Source of the DNA: Rhizomicrobium sp.
Lineage (GTDB): Bacteria > Pseudomonadota > Alphaproteobacteria > Micropepsales > Micropepsaceae
Assembly (NCBI GenBank): GCA_037200045.1
Contig: JBBCHM010000001.1
Location: 2,914,001 to 2,978,000 of the forward strand
Direction of reading: 5' to 3'
DNA: 64,000 bases
Shown piece by piece: positions 17,173 through 26,258 of this stretch (position 1 is its first letter; each line of letters begins with the position of its first letter). The translations under genes and the position numbers were made by a program. The notes beneath the pieces were generated by a model, which worked only from the letters and a program-made list of their open reading frames with translations, ran no database searches and had not been told where the DNA came from.

Positions 17173-18717
17173 TCAGCGCCGCAGCCGGCCTTCCAGCCAG
17201 CGGGCCGCCTGCTGCGGCGATTGCTTGTCGTCTGGGCGGTCGACCATCAGATTGGCGCGCTGCATGGTCGCCAGATCGATGGAGCCGATCAGCGGTCTCA
17301 GCGCGTCAATCATCCGCGTGTCCTCGGCATGCGCCGGCGAGACCAACAGGATCGCGTCATAGGGCGGCAGCGCACCCTTGGGGTCCGCGAGCACCTTCAG
17401 GTCGTATTGCGCGATGCGGCCGTCGCTGGAGAAGGCGGAGATCACGTCGACATCGCCGCTCACCAGCGCGTGGTACATCAGGTTCGCCTGGTATTGCCGC
17501 TGGACGGCGAATTTCAGGCCATAGGCCTTCACCACGGCGCGCCATTCGGGCCGCGAGAAGATCTCGAAATCGCCGCCGATCTTCATCCGCGGCGCATAGG
17601 CCGCGAGGTCGGCCAGCGAGTTGATATGCAGCGCATCGGCCTTGGCGCGCGGCAGGACGAAGGCATAGGCGTTCTCGAAACCCAGCCCGCCCATCATGCG
17701 GATGCCATAGGTCTTCTTCATCCAGTCGGTCATCTGCGCCAGCACCGCCGCGCGACCCGGCGCGTCGTCGCGGTGCATCTCGCTCGCCCAGATCGTGCCG
17801 GAATAGTCGACATAGACGTCGAGGTCGCCCGCCGCCAGGGCGCGGAAGATCACCGTCGAGCCCAGCCCGTCGCGCCGCGTCGTGGCGATGCCGGCGGCGG
17901 AGAGCCGGTCGGCGATGACGTTGCCCAGGATGTATTGCTCGTCGAAGCTCTTGGCGCCGATGACGACGGTGCCGGCGCTCGAGGCGAACATCGGATAGAG
18001 GCTGGCGCCAATCACGATGGCGATGCCGACAAGGGCCGCAGTGACCCGGCCGCGCGAGCGCAATGCCAGCCCGTCCTCCGCCAGCGCCAGCAGCCGATCG
18101 ATCACGATGGCGAGAAGCGCCGCCGAGACCACGCCGAACAGCACGAACACCCAGTTCTCGGTCTGCAGCCCGGTGAAGATGTAATTGCCCAGGCTGGTCT
18201 GGCCGATGGGCGTGGCGAGCGTCGCGGTGCCGATCACCCAGACGGCGGCGGTGCGGATGCCGGCCATGATGACCGGCGCCGCCAGCGGCAGCTCGACCAG
18301 GAACAGCGACTGGCCGGGCGTCATGCCGACGCCGCGCGCCGCCATCTTCACGGCCGGATCGATGCCGGCCAGCGCGGTGATCGTGTTGCGCAGCACCGGC
18401 AGCATCGAATAGAGCGCCAGCGCGAGCAGGGCCGGCAGGAAGCCCAGCGCGCGGAAGCCGAAACCGAAGGTCTCCAGCGTGAAACGCGACAGGATCAGCA
18501 GCAGCGGATAGAACAGCGCCAACAGGGCGAGGCCGGGGATCGTCTGGACGATGCTCGCCAGCCCCAGCACCGAGCCGCGCAGCACGCGCGACCGCGTCGC
18601 CAGGATCGCGAGCGGCAGGCTGACGACAAGGCCGAGCGCCAGCGCGCTGACGCTGAGCAGCACATGCCAGCTCAAAAAATCGGGAAGGTTGCCCCAGGCC
18701 TCGTCGAAACTGTTCAC
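17173..18717 (-). CDS. ABC importer permease fused to a betaine-type substrate-binding domain
   Basis: This 514-residue protein has an N-terminal permease module (residues about 1-220; EAA loop around AARGVGMTPGQSLFLVELPL) and a C-terminal OpuAC/QAT-type binding domain from about 245 (GTVVIGAKSFDEQYILGNV, later YVDYSGTIWASEM). Fused permease-binding proteins of this layout include osmoprotectant transporters and EgtU, an ergothioneine importer subunit. The sequence alone does not settle the ligand. The GTG start at 18717 overlaps the ATPase stop by four bases. It is convergent with the secreted repeat protein, with four bases between stops. Confidence 0.86.
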   Translation of the reverse strand: MNSFDEAWGNLPDFLSWHVLLSVSALALGLVVSLPLAILATRSRVLRGSVLGLASIVQTIPGLALLALFYPLLLILSRFTLETFGFGFRALGFLPALLALALYSMLPVLRNTITALAGIDPAVKMAARGVGMTPGQSLFLVELPLAAPVIMAGIRTAAVWVIGTATLATPIGQTSLGNYIFTGLQTENWVFVLFGVVSAALLAIVIDRLLALAEDGLALRSRGRVTAALVGIAIVIGASLYPMFASSAGTVVIGAKSFDEQYILGNVIADRLSAAGIATTRRDGLGSTVIFRALAAGDLDVYVDYSGTIWASEMHRDDAPGRAAVLAQMTDWMKKTYGIRMMGGLGFENAYAFVLPRAKADALHINSLADLAAYAPRMKIGGDFEIFSRPEWRAVVKAYGLKFAVQRQYQANLMYHALVSGDVDVISAFSSDGRIAQYDLKVLADPKGALPPYDAILLVSPAHAEDTRMIDALRPLIGSIDLATMQRANLMVDRPDDKQSPQQAARWLEGRLRR

Positions 18718-19484
18718 GGCCCGACCGCCAATACCTGCGCCAGCTTGCGCGCCCGCTTCTTCGGCGTGTCGACCAGCGCCTTGACGAAATCGTCGGCGGG
18801 CCGGGCGATGAGTTCGTTCGGCGTGCCGATCTGCACCAGCGCGCCCTCGCGCATCACCGCGATGCGGTCGCCCAGCATCATCGCCTCGGTCATGTCGTGG
18901 GTCACGAAGATCGTGGTCAGGCCGAGCGCCGTGTGGATCTGGCGATAATCGTCGGCGAGATCGTCGCGGATGAGCGGATCGAGCGCGCCGAACGGCTCGT
19001 CCATCAGCATGATCTTCGGCCGGGCCGCGAGCGCGCGGGCGAGCGCGACGCGCTGCTGCTGGCCGCCGGAAAGCTCGCGCGGGAAGCGCCCGCGATATTC
19101 GTCGGGCGGAAGGCGCATGAGCTGCAGCAGCTCGTCGACGCGCGCGGCGATCTCCTCGCGCGGCCAGCCCAGCAGCTTGGGCGTCACCGCGATGTTCTCC
19201 GCCACCGTCAGGTGGGGAAAGAGCCCGGCGCCCTGGAAGACGTACCCCATGCGGCGGCGCAGGCTCACCGCGTCGAGCGCGAGGATGTCCTCGCCGTCGA
19301 CCAGGATGCGCCCGCCGGAGGGCTCGATCAGCCGGTTGATCATGTTGAGCGTGGTGGTCTTGCCCGAGCCGGATTGGCCGATCAGGACAAGAAATTCCCC
19401 GCTCGCCACGGCAAAGCTGAGGGCGCGGACCGACGGCGCCGCACTGGACTCGTAAGCTTTTGAAATTTCTTGCAATTCTATCAA
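18714..19484 (-). CDS. ABC importer ATP-binding protein, osmoprotectant (OpuCA/OsmV-like) type
   Basis: This 256-residue ATPase pairs with the fused permease-binding protein just downstream. Walker A GQSGSGKTTT is at about residue 36. The Q-loop is VFQGAGLFPHLTVAENIAV, the signature LSGGQQQRVALARA, Walker B IMLMDEPFGALDP and the switch VTHDMTEA. The sequence style (MINRLIEPSGG, DALDAVSLRRRMGYVFQ-like) is that of glycine betaine/choline/carnitine transporters. It lacks the CBS domains that many OpuCA proteins carry at the C-terminus, and ends soon after IGTPNELIARPADDFV. It is the first gene of a two-gene operon transcribed away from leuA. Confidence 0.88.
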   Translation of the reverse strand: MIELQEISKAYESSAAPSVRALSFAVASGEFLVLIGQSGSGKTTTLNMINRLIEPSGGRILVDGEDILALDAVSLRRRMGYVFQGAGLFPHLTVAENIAVTPKLLGWPREEIAARVDELLQLMRLPPDEYRGRFPRELSGGQQQRVALARALAARPKIMLMDEPFGALDPLIRDDLADDYRQIHTALGLTTIFVTHDMTEAMMLGDRIAVMREGALVQIGTPNELIARPADDFVKALVDTPKKRARKLAQVLAVGP

Positions 19485-19645
19485 AACGCGATCCCTCCTG
19501 CGCGCGCAACGAGGCTTGCATGCGCGGCAACATTCAGCGTAAAACGGCTCGTCCGGTGTCGAAAATAGAGCTTTTACCAGCGCTTAACCACGATTCGGGC
19601 AAGTTATCGAACCGTAAACACGGCGGGCGGAACGGCGAACAGGCT

Positions 19646-19774
19646 ATGACAAAGGTGGCGCACAACGACGCGATGGGCGGAACTTCCGCCGGCGTCCGTG
19701 CGTGCACCCTGCGCAGGCCCCGTCCTTCCCTCGGTTCGTCGCAGGCGCTTCTGCTTCTCCTTAGCTGCCCCTAG
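19646..19774 (+). CDS. leuA leader peptide with five consecutive Leu codons
   Basis: A 42-residue open frame from ATG 19646 (alternative in-frame ATG 19673) ends SSQALLLLLSCP. The Leu run is CTT CTG CTT CTC CTT at 19748-19762, three codons before the TAG. It lies 103 bases upstream of leuA on the same strand, in a 393-base gap with no other gene. This is the expected form of a leucine-sensing attenuation peptide. I could not find a clear intrinsic terminator between it and leuA. The only compact hairpin is GCCGC-TGTT-GCGGC at 19843-19856, just upstream of the leuA Shine-Dalgarno, GGAAGGA (19861-19867). Confidence 0.72.
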   Translation: MTKVAHNDAMGGTSAGVRACTLRRPRPSLGSSQALLLLLSCP

Positions 19775-19877
19775 GCGCTGACGGCGCGCGGTCATCGCGT
19801 GACGCACGACTGGGGGACGAAAAGCGAAAGGAGACATCAGAAGCCGCTGTTGCGGCGAACGGAAGGACTATACTGCC

Positions 19878-21446
19878 ATGCGTACCCAATCCCAGACGGC
19901 CGAGCCTGCGAAGATCAACATCTTCGACACCACGCTGCGCGACGGCGAGCAATCGCCCGGCGCCGCCATGACCCTGGAAGAGAAAATCCAGATCGCCGAG
20001 TTCCTCGACGAGATGGGCGTCGACATCATCGAGGCGGGATTCCCGATCTCCTCGCCCGGCGACTTCGAGGCGGTCAAGGAAATCACCAAGATCGTCAAGA
20101 ACGCCAGCGTCTGCGGCCTGGCGCGCGCCGGCATCAAGGACATCGACGCGGCGGGCGAGGCGCTGAAAGGCGCCAAACGGCCGCGCATCCACACCTTCAT
20201 CTCCACCAGCCCCGTCCACATGAAGCACAAGCTCCAGATGGGCGAGAATGCGGTCCTGGAGGCGATCGGCGCCTCGGTCACCCGCGCGCGCAACTTCACC
20301 GACGACGTGCAGTGGTCGGCGGAGGACGCGACGCGCACCGTTCCCGACTTCCTGTGTAAAACCGTCGAAGTCGCGATTCATTCCGGTGCCACGGTCATAA
20401 ATGTGCCCGATACTGTGGGATACTCGACCCCCCAGGAATATTTCGAGATCATCAAGATGCTGCGCGACCGCGTGCCGAACGCGGACAAGGTGGTCTTCTC
20501 CACCCACTGCCACAACGATCTCGGCCTGGCGGTGGCCAACTCGCTGGCCGGCGTGCTGGCGGGGGCGCGGCAGGTCGAATGCACCATCAACGGCATCGGC
20601 GAGCGGGCCGGCAACGCCGCGCTGGAAGAAATCGTGATGGCGCTCAAGGTTCGTAAGGACCTGATGCCCTATGAGACGCGGGTGAAGACCCCGATGCTGG
20701 CCCGGGCCTCCAAGCTCGTCTCCAACGTCACGGGTTTCCCGGTCCAGTACAACAAGGCGATCGTCGGCAAGAACGCCTTCAGCCACGAATCGGGCATCCA
20801 CCAGGACGGCATGCTGAAGAACGTGGAAACCTACGAGATCATGCGGCCCGAGGATGTCGGGGTGAAGGAGACCTCGCTCGTCCTGGGCAAGCTGTCGGGC
20901 CGGCACGCCTTCCGCGACAAGCTGGAGGCCATGGGCTACCAGCTCGAGGCCGACGCCTTCGCCGAGGCCTTCAAGCGCTTCAAGGAACTGGCCGACAAGA
21001 AGAAACACGTCTTCGACGAGGACATCGTCGCCCTGGTGGACGACGAGATCGTGCGCGGCCATGACAGCGTCGCGGTCAGGGCCCTTCGCGTCGAGACCGG
21101 TCTTGGTGTTTCCCCTGCCTGTACGCTGACCTTGGTCATCGAGGGCGAGGAGAAGACGGCGCGCACCGGCGGCGACGGCGCCGTCGACGCCATCTTCAAG
21201 GCCATTCATGAGCTTTATCCGCACACGGCCACCCTGCAGCTCTTCCAGATCAACGCGGTCACGGAAGGCACGGATGCGCAGGCCACGGTCAGCGTGCGGC
21301 TCGAGGAAAACGGGCGCACCGTCACGGGAAAGGGCTCGGACACCGACACGCTGGTGGCCGCCGCCTATGCCTATGTCAATGCGCTCAACAAGCTGTTGGT
21401 GAAACGCAAAAAGCAGGCGCCAGAGGCCTTGACCGTCGCGCGATGA
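19878..21446 (+). CDS. leuA: 2-isopropylmalate synthase
   Basis: This 522-residue enzyme condenses acetyl-CoA with 2-oxoisovalerate, the committed step of leucine synthesis. The TIM-barrel begins with FDTTLRDGEQSPGAAM (Asp17 and Arg21, metal and substrate). Metal-binding His residues are in FSTHCHNDLGLAVANSLAG, and NGIGERAGNAALEE is conserved. The C-terminal regulatory domain (from about 390, YPHTATLQLFQINAVTEGTD) binds leucine for feedback inhibition. ATG 19878 follows the GGAAGGA site by ten bases. Preceded by a Leu-rich leader peptide, it is probably attenuated by leucine supply. Confidence 0.96.
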   Translation: MRTQSQTAEPAKINIFDTTLRDGEQSPGAAMTLEEKIQIAEFLDEMGVDIIEAGFPISSPGDFEAVKEITKIVKNASVCGLARAGIKDIDAAGEALKGAKRPRIHTFISTSPVHMKHKLQMGENAVLEAIGASVTRARNFTDDVQWSAEDATRTVPDFLCKTVEVAIHSGATVINVPDTVGYSTPQEYFEIIKMLRDRVPNADKVVFSTHCHNDLGLAVANSLAGVLAGARQVECTINGIGERAGNAALEEIVMALKVRKDLMPYETRVKTPMLARASKLVSNVTGFPVQYNKAIVGKNAFSHESGIHQDGMLKNVETYEIMRPEDVGVKETSLVLGKLSGRHAFRDKLEAMGYQLEADAFAEAFKRFKELADKKKHVFDEDIVALVDDEIVRGHDSVAVRALRVETGLGVSPACTLTLVIEGEEKTARTGGDGAVDAIFKAIHELYPHTATLQLFQINAVTEGTDAQATVSVRLEENGRTVTGKGSDTDTLVAAAYAYVNALNKLLVKRKKQAPEALTVAR

Positions 21447-21453
21447 GACAATA

Positions 21454-21478
21454 GCCCCGGCGCCGATACCGCCGGGGC
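21454..21478 (+). terminator. Hairpin after leuA
   Basis: A nine-base stem GCCCCGGCG (21454-21462) pairs with CGCCGGGGC (21470-21478) around a seven-base loop, eight bases after the leuA stop. The trailing sequence GGTCCTTCTC is only weakly T-rich, so termination may be partial. Confidence 0.55.
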
Positions 21479-21522
21479 GGTCCTTCTCGGGAACAGAGGT
21501 TGCAAGGAGGGTCTGCCCATAA

Positions 21523-22584
<1,062 letters not shown>

Positions 22585-22633
22585 GGGGCGCTTTCGAGAT
22601 GGCTTTGGCGAACGAAACTCTCCTGACCCGTCA

Positions 22634-22684
22634 TCGCCCGCTTCGTCCGGGCGAGCCGATTTTCTTCCGGTGCGAAAAGAAAAT
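22634..22684. other. Two adjacent hairpins between mreB and mreC
   Basis: TCGCCCG (22634-22640) pairs with CGGGCGA (22648-22654) around CTTCGTC. Five bases later, ATTTTCTT (22659-22666) pairs with AAGAAAAT (22677-22684) around a ten-base loop. They sit 50 bases after the mreB stop, in the only long gap of the operon. They could attenuate or process the transcript so that MreB is made in excess over MreC/MreD. That role is inference. Confidence 0.5.
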
Positions 22685-22799
22685 GGGTTGCCCCGACGAG
22701 CCGGGCAGTGACTTTATTAAGATTGGAGAGAAGAGAGTTCGGGAGAGAATCTCGCGCTAATCGAGGTCGGCCGCAGGGAGGCCGTGTCGGGTCTGGGTC

Positions 22800-23834
22800 A
22801 TGGCGAACGGCGGGTGGAAGATTGCGCGAAGCCGCAGCGGGGCACAGCTCCCCCTGGCGCTGCTTGCCGCGCTCGCCATCGCCCTCATCCTGATCGGCAA
22901 GGCGCAGTCCAACCTGTTCGACCGGGCGCGCGCCAACGTCACCGACTGGGCGGCGCCGGCGATCCAGGTCGTGCAGACGCCGCTGGGCGGGATCGACCGC
23001 TGGATCGGCTCCATCGGCGAAATCTTCGCGGTCTACAAGGAAAACCTGAAGCTCAAGGAAGAGAACGCCCGGCTGCGCCAGTGGCAGAACGCGGCGGTGG
23101 TGCTCGACACCCGCGTCAAGCGCTACCAGCTCCTGCTCCACGCGGTGCCCGATCCGAGCCTGTCCTCGGTGATGGCGCGGGTCATCGGCCGCTCCAACCG
23201 GCCGTTCCTGCAGACCATGATCCTGGACGCCGGCAAGGCCCAGGGCGTCAAGCCGGGACAGGGCGTGATCGACGCGCGCGGCATGATCGGGCGCATCTTC
23301 CTGGCCGGCGACCACACCGCCTGGGTGATCCTGCTCACCGACCTGAACAGCCGCATTCCGGTGGTGATCGAGCCCGGCAACATCCAGGCGATCATGGCCG
23401 GCGACAATTCCAGCGCGCCGCAGATCGACCTCCTGTCGCAGAACGTGGTCCTGCGCCCCGGCATGCAGGTCGTCAGCTCCGGCGATGGCGGCCTTCTGCC
23501 GCCCGGCCTCGCCATCGGCTCGGTGATCGCCGATCCGTCCGGCGGCTCGCGCGTCGTGCTGCTGGCCGACCCGGCGTCGAGCGAGGACGTGAACATCGTC
23601 GATTTCAAGCAGAAGGCCGAATTGCCGCCTTCGGTGTCGCCGTCCGACCTGCCGGCCACCGCCGCCGGCCTGCCGCCGGCCGCGCCGCCGCCGCCGCTGC
23701 CCATCCCGGGCACAGCGCCCGGAACGGCGCCCGCCCCCGCCGTGACGCAAGCCGCCCCGCCTTCCGCCGCCAAACCTTCCGTTCCCAAACCCGATACCGT
23801 GCCGGCGCCCGCGGCCGACAGCGGGAACGAGTGA
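22800..23834 (+). CDS. mreC: Rod-shape-determining protein MreC
   Basis: This 344-residue periplasmic scaffold of the elongasome links MreB/MreD to PBP2. One N-terminal membrane segment (ALLAALAIALILIGKAQ) is followed by a coiled coil (KENLKLKEENARLRQWQNAA) and the two-beta-barrel MreC core (VIGRSNRPFLQTMILDAG, GVIDARGMIGRI, SSGDGGLLPPGLAIG). After about residue 270 a low-complexity Pro/Ala-rich tail extends to the end, longer than in many homologues. Start ATG 22800. MreD follows four bases after the stop. Confidence 0.94.
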   Translation: MANGGWKIARSRSGAQLPLALLAALAIALILIGKAQSNLFDRARANVTDWAAPAIQVVQTPLGGIDRWIGSIGEIFAVYKENLKLKEENARLRQWQNAAVVLDTRVKRYQLLLHAVPDPSLSSVMARVIGRSNRPFLQTMILDAGKAQGVKPGQGVIDARGMIGRIFLAGDHTAWVILLTDLNSRIPVVIEPGNIQAIMAGDNSSAPQIDLLSQNVVLRPGMQVVSSGDGGLLPPGLAIGSVIADPSGGSRVVLLADPASSEDVNIVDFKQKAELPPSVSPSDLPATAAGLPPAAPPPPLPIPGTAPGTAPAPAVTQAAPPSAAKPSVPKPDTVPAPAADSGNE

Positions 23835-23838
23835 TCCC

Positions 23839-24366
23839 ATGGAGCGCATGGGCAGCCTGATGAGCGGACGGATATTCTCCTCGACGATCCCCGTGCTGCT
23901 CGGCGTCCTGGGCGCGCTGATCGCGAATTTTCCGGTCTCGTTCCTCGGCAACCTGGTGCCGCCGCCGCTGCTCTCCTTCATGCCGCTCTATTTCTGGGCG
24001 ATCGTGCGGCCCGACCTGATGACGCCCTTCTGGGCCTTCATGCTCGGGCTGCTGGAGGATTTCCTGTCGGGTGGACCGCCCGGCGTTTGGGCGGCGTCCT
24101 ACCTGGCGGCCTATGCCTTCGTCGACAGCCAGCGCGACATGCTGGCCGGCCTCTCCGGCGTCGGCGCCCTGGTCGGCTTCGGGGTAGCGGCGCTGACGGC
24201 CTGCGCCAGCGCCTATGTGATCGTCGATATCTATTATTGGCGGCTCCAGCCGCTGGCGCCGTCGATGGCGGAGCTCGCGATCACCGTCATCGAATACATC
24301 GCCGCCGTCTTCGCGCTCGGCGCGATCCATCGCCGCGTCGTCGGGCCGCTCCGGAGCGATTTCTGA
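23839..24366 (+). CDS. mreD: Rod-shape-determining protein MreD
   Basis: This 175-residue inner-membrane protein of the elongasome has five or six hydrophobic segments (TIPVLLGVLGALIANFPVSF, LSFMPLYFWAIVRPDLMTPF). It shows the family signature FMLGLLEDFLSGGPPGVWA. Its role is to partner MreC and regulate PBP2/RodA. The TGA stop overlaps the ATG of mrdA by one base (TGATG), so it is tightly coupled. Confidence 0.92.
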   Translation: MERMGSLMSGRIFSSTIPVLLGVLGALIANFPVSFLGNLVPPPLLSFMPLYFWAIVRPDLMTPFWAFMLGLLEDFLSGGPPGVWAASYLAAYAFVDSQRDMLAGLSGVGALVGFGVAALTACASAYVIVDIYYWRLQPLAPSMAELAITVIEYIAAVFALGAIHRRVVGPLRSDF

Positions 24367-26258
24367 TGCCGCTGTTCGACCGCAAGGACAAGAGCCGCTA
24401 CGCCAGCTTCACCCGCCGTTCGCTGGGCATGAGCGCCGGCATGGCGGCGGTGTTCGCGGTGCTGGGCGGGCGGCTCTACCAATTGCAGATCCGCAACGGC
24501 AACGAGTACATGACGGAGGCCGAGGAGAACCGCGTCAACCAGCGCCTGCTGGCACCGCCGCGCGGCCGCATCCTCGACCGCTTCGGCGTCGAGCTGGCGA
24601 ACAACCGTCGCAACTACCGCGTCCTTCTGGTCTCCGAACAGGCGACCGAGGGCGTCGAGGCGGCGCTCGACACCATCGGCAAGGTCATCCAGCTCCCCGA
24701 TGCGCAGAAGAAGCGCGTGCTGCACGACATCGCGATGAACAAGAAATTCGTCCCGGTGCCGGTGGCCGAGAACCTGTCCTGGGAGGAATTCGCCCGCATC
24801 AACATGCATCTGCCCTATCTCGCCGGCGTGCAGCCGGATGTCGGGCAGACCCGCGACTATCCCTTCGGGGCCGAGCTGTCGCATGTGCTGGGCTATGTCG
24901 CCTCGGTCAGCCCCGACGACAAGAAGGATGCCGACGATCCGCTGCTGTCCCTGCCGGGCTTTCGCATCGGCAAGCGCGGCATCGAGAAGGCCTATGATTC
25001 CGAAGTCCGCGGCACCGCTGGCGCCAGCCGGGTGGAGGTCAACGCCTATGGCCGCGTGATCCGCGAGCTCAGCCGCGATCCCGGCGCGCCGGGCCAGGAC
25101 GTGTGGCTTACCATCGACAAGGAGCTGCAGACCTTCACCACGCAGCGCCTGGGGGCGGAGAGCGCCGCCTGCGTCGTGCTCGATTGCCAGACCGGCGACG
25201 TGCTGGCGCTGGCCTCGACCCCCGGCTACGACCCCAACCTGTTCAATGTCGGCATCTCGCCCGACCAGTGGAAGGCGCTGACCACCGACGACCACAAGCC
25301 GCTGATGAACAAGGCGCTCAGCGGCGCCTATCCGCCGGGCTCGACCTTCAAGCCGGCGATGGCGCTGGCGGCGGTGCAGAACGGGCTGAAGGACCTGCAC
25401 GTCAACTGCACCGGCGCCATCACGCTGGGCAATCACCAGTTCCATTGCTGGAAGCGCGGCGGCCATGGCGGCGTCGACCTGAAGCGCGGCATCGCGCAGT
25501 CCTGCGACGTGTTCTTCTACGAGGTCGCCCGCCGCCTCGGCATCGACAAGATGGAGGCCGCCGCCCGCGCCATGGGAATGGGCGCCGCCACCGGCATCGA
25601 GATCCCGGGCGAGAATTCCGGCTTCATCCCGGGCGCCGCCTGGAAGGAAGCGCGTTTCGGCATCCCCTGGCAGATGGGCGAGACGCTGAACACCGGCATC
25701 GGCCAGGGCTACGTGCTGGCGACGCCGCTGCAGCTCGCCACGCTCGCCGCGCGCATCGCCAGCGGACGGGCGGTCACGCCGCGCATCGCGCACACCGTCG
25801 GCACCCTCTCGCAGCCGCGCCCGCTGGCCGATCCGCTGCCGTTCTCCGACGAGGCGTTCGGCGCCGTGCGCGACGGCATGAACGCGGTGTGCAACGAGGG
25901 CGGCACCGCCAGCCGCTGGCGCATCGCCGAGCCCGGCATGGAGATGGCCGGCAAGACCGGCACCGCGCAGGTGCGCGTCATCACCAAGCAGGAGCGCTCC
26001 ACCGGCGTGCTCAAGGACACCGCGCTGCCCTGGAAGATGCGCGATCACGGCCTGTTCGTCGCCTTCGCGCCGGTGGCGGCGCCGCGCTATGCGCTGGCCT
26101 GCATCGTGGAGCACGGCGCGCTCGGCCATCCCCAGGTGCAGATCGCGCACGACGTGCTGCTGTTCGCGCAGAAGCGCAATCCGCTCGGCATGCGCACCGC
26201 CTATCCGACCAATGCCGCGCTGGCCGCGCCGCCGGCGCCGCTGCGGGGCCGCGGATGA
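24366..26258 (+). CDS. mrdA: Penicillin-binding protein 2 (class B transpeptidase)
   Basis: This 630-residue transpeptidase cross-links peptidoglycan during cell elongation. A single membrane anchor lies at about residues 20-38, followed by the PBP dimerisation domain (NRVNQRLLAPPRGRILDRFG). The catalytic domain has Ser326-x-x-Lys in PPGSTFKPAM, SCD at 379-381 (the SxN-equivalent), and KTG at 530-532 in AGKTGTAQV. The start ATG 24366 is used rather than upstream frame extension because it overlaps the mreD stop and precedes the anchor directly. It overlaps mrdB by four bases. Confidence 0.95.
   Translation: MPLFDRKDKSRYASFTRRSLGMSAGMAAVFAVLGGRLYQLQIRNGNEYMTEAEENRVNQRLLAPPRGRILDRFGVELANNRRNYRVLLVSEQATEGVEAALDTIGKVIQLPDAQKKRVLHDIAMNKKFVPVPVAENLSWEEFARINMHLPYLAGVQPDVGQTRDYPFGAELSHVLGYVASVSPDDKKDADDPLLSLPGFRIGKRGIEKAYDSEVRGTAGASRVEVNAYGRVIRELSRDPGAPGQDVWLTIDKELQTFTTQRLGAESAACVVLDCQTGDVLALASTPGYDPNLFNVGISPDQWKALTTDDHKPLMNKALSGAYPPGSTFKPAMALAAVQNGLKDLHVNCTGAITLGNHQFHCWKRGGHGGVDLKRGIAQSCDVFFYEVARRLGIDKMEAAARAMGMGAATGIEIPGENSGFIPGAAWKEARFGIPWQMGETLNTGIGQGYVLATPLQLATLAARIASGRAVTPRIAHTVGTLSQPRPLADPLPFSDEAFGAVRDGMNAVCNEGGTASRWRIAEPGMEMAGKTGTAQVRVITKQERSTGVLKDTALPWKMRDHGLFVAFAPVAAPRYALACIVEHGALGHPQVQIAHDVLLFAQKRNPLGMRTAYPTNAALAAPPAPLRGRG

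Noticed and set aside
19604..19837. 77-residue minus frame across the leuA leader
   Set aside because: No ribosome site, and it is explained by the strand opposite the leader peptide.
21454..21478. Riboswitch before mreB
   Set aside because: Only one simple stem is visible, better explained as the leuA terminator.
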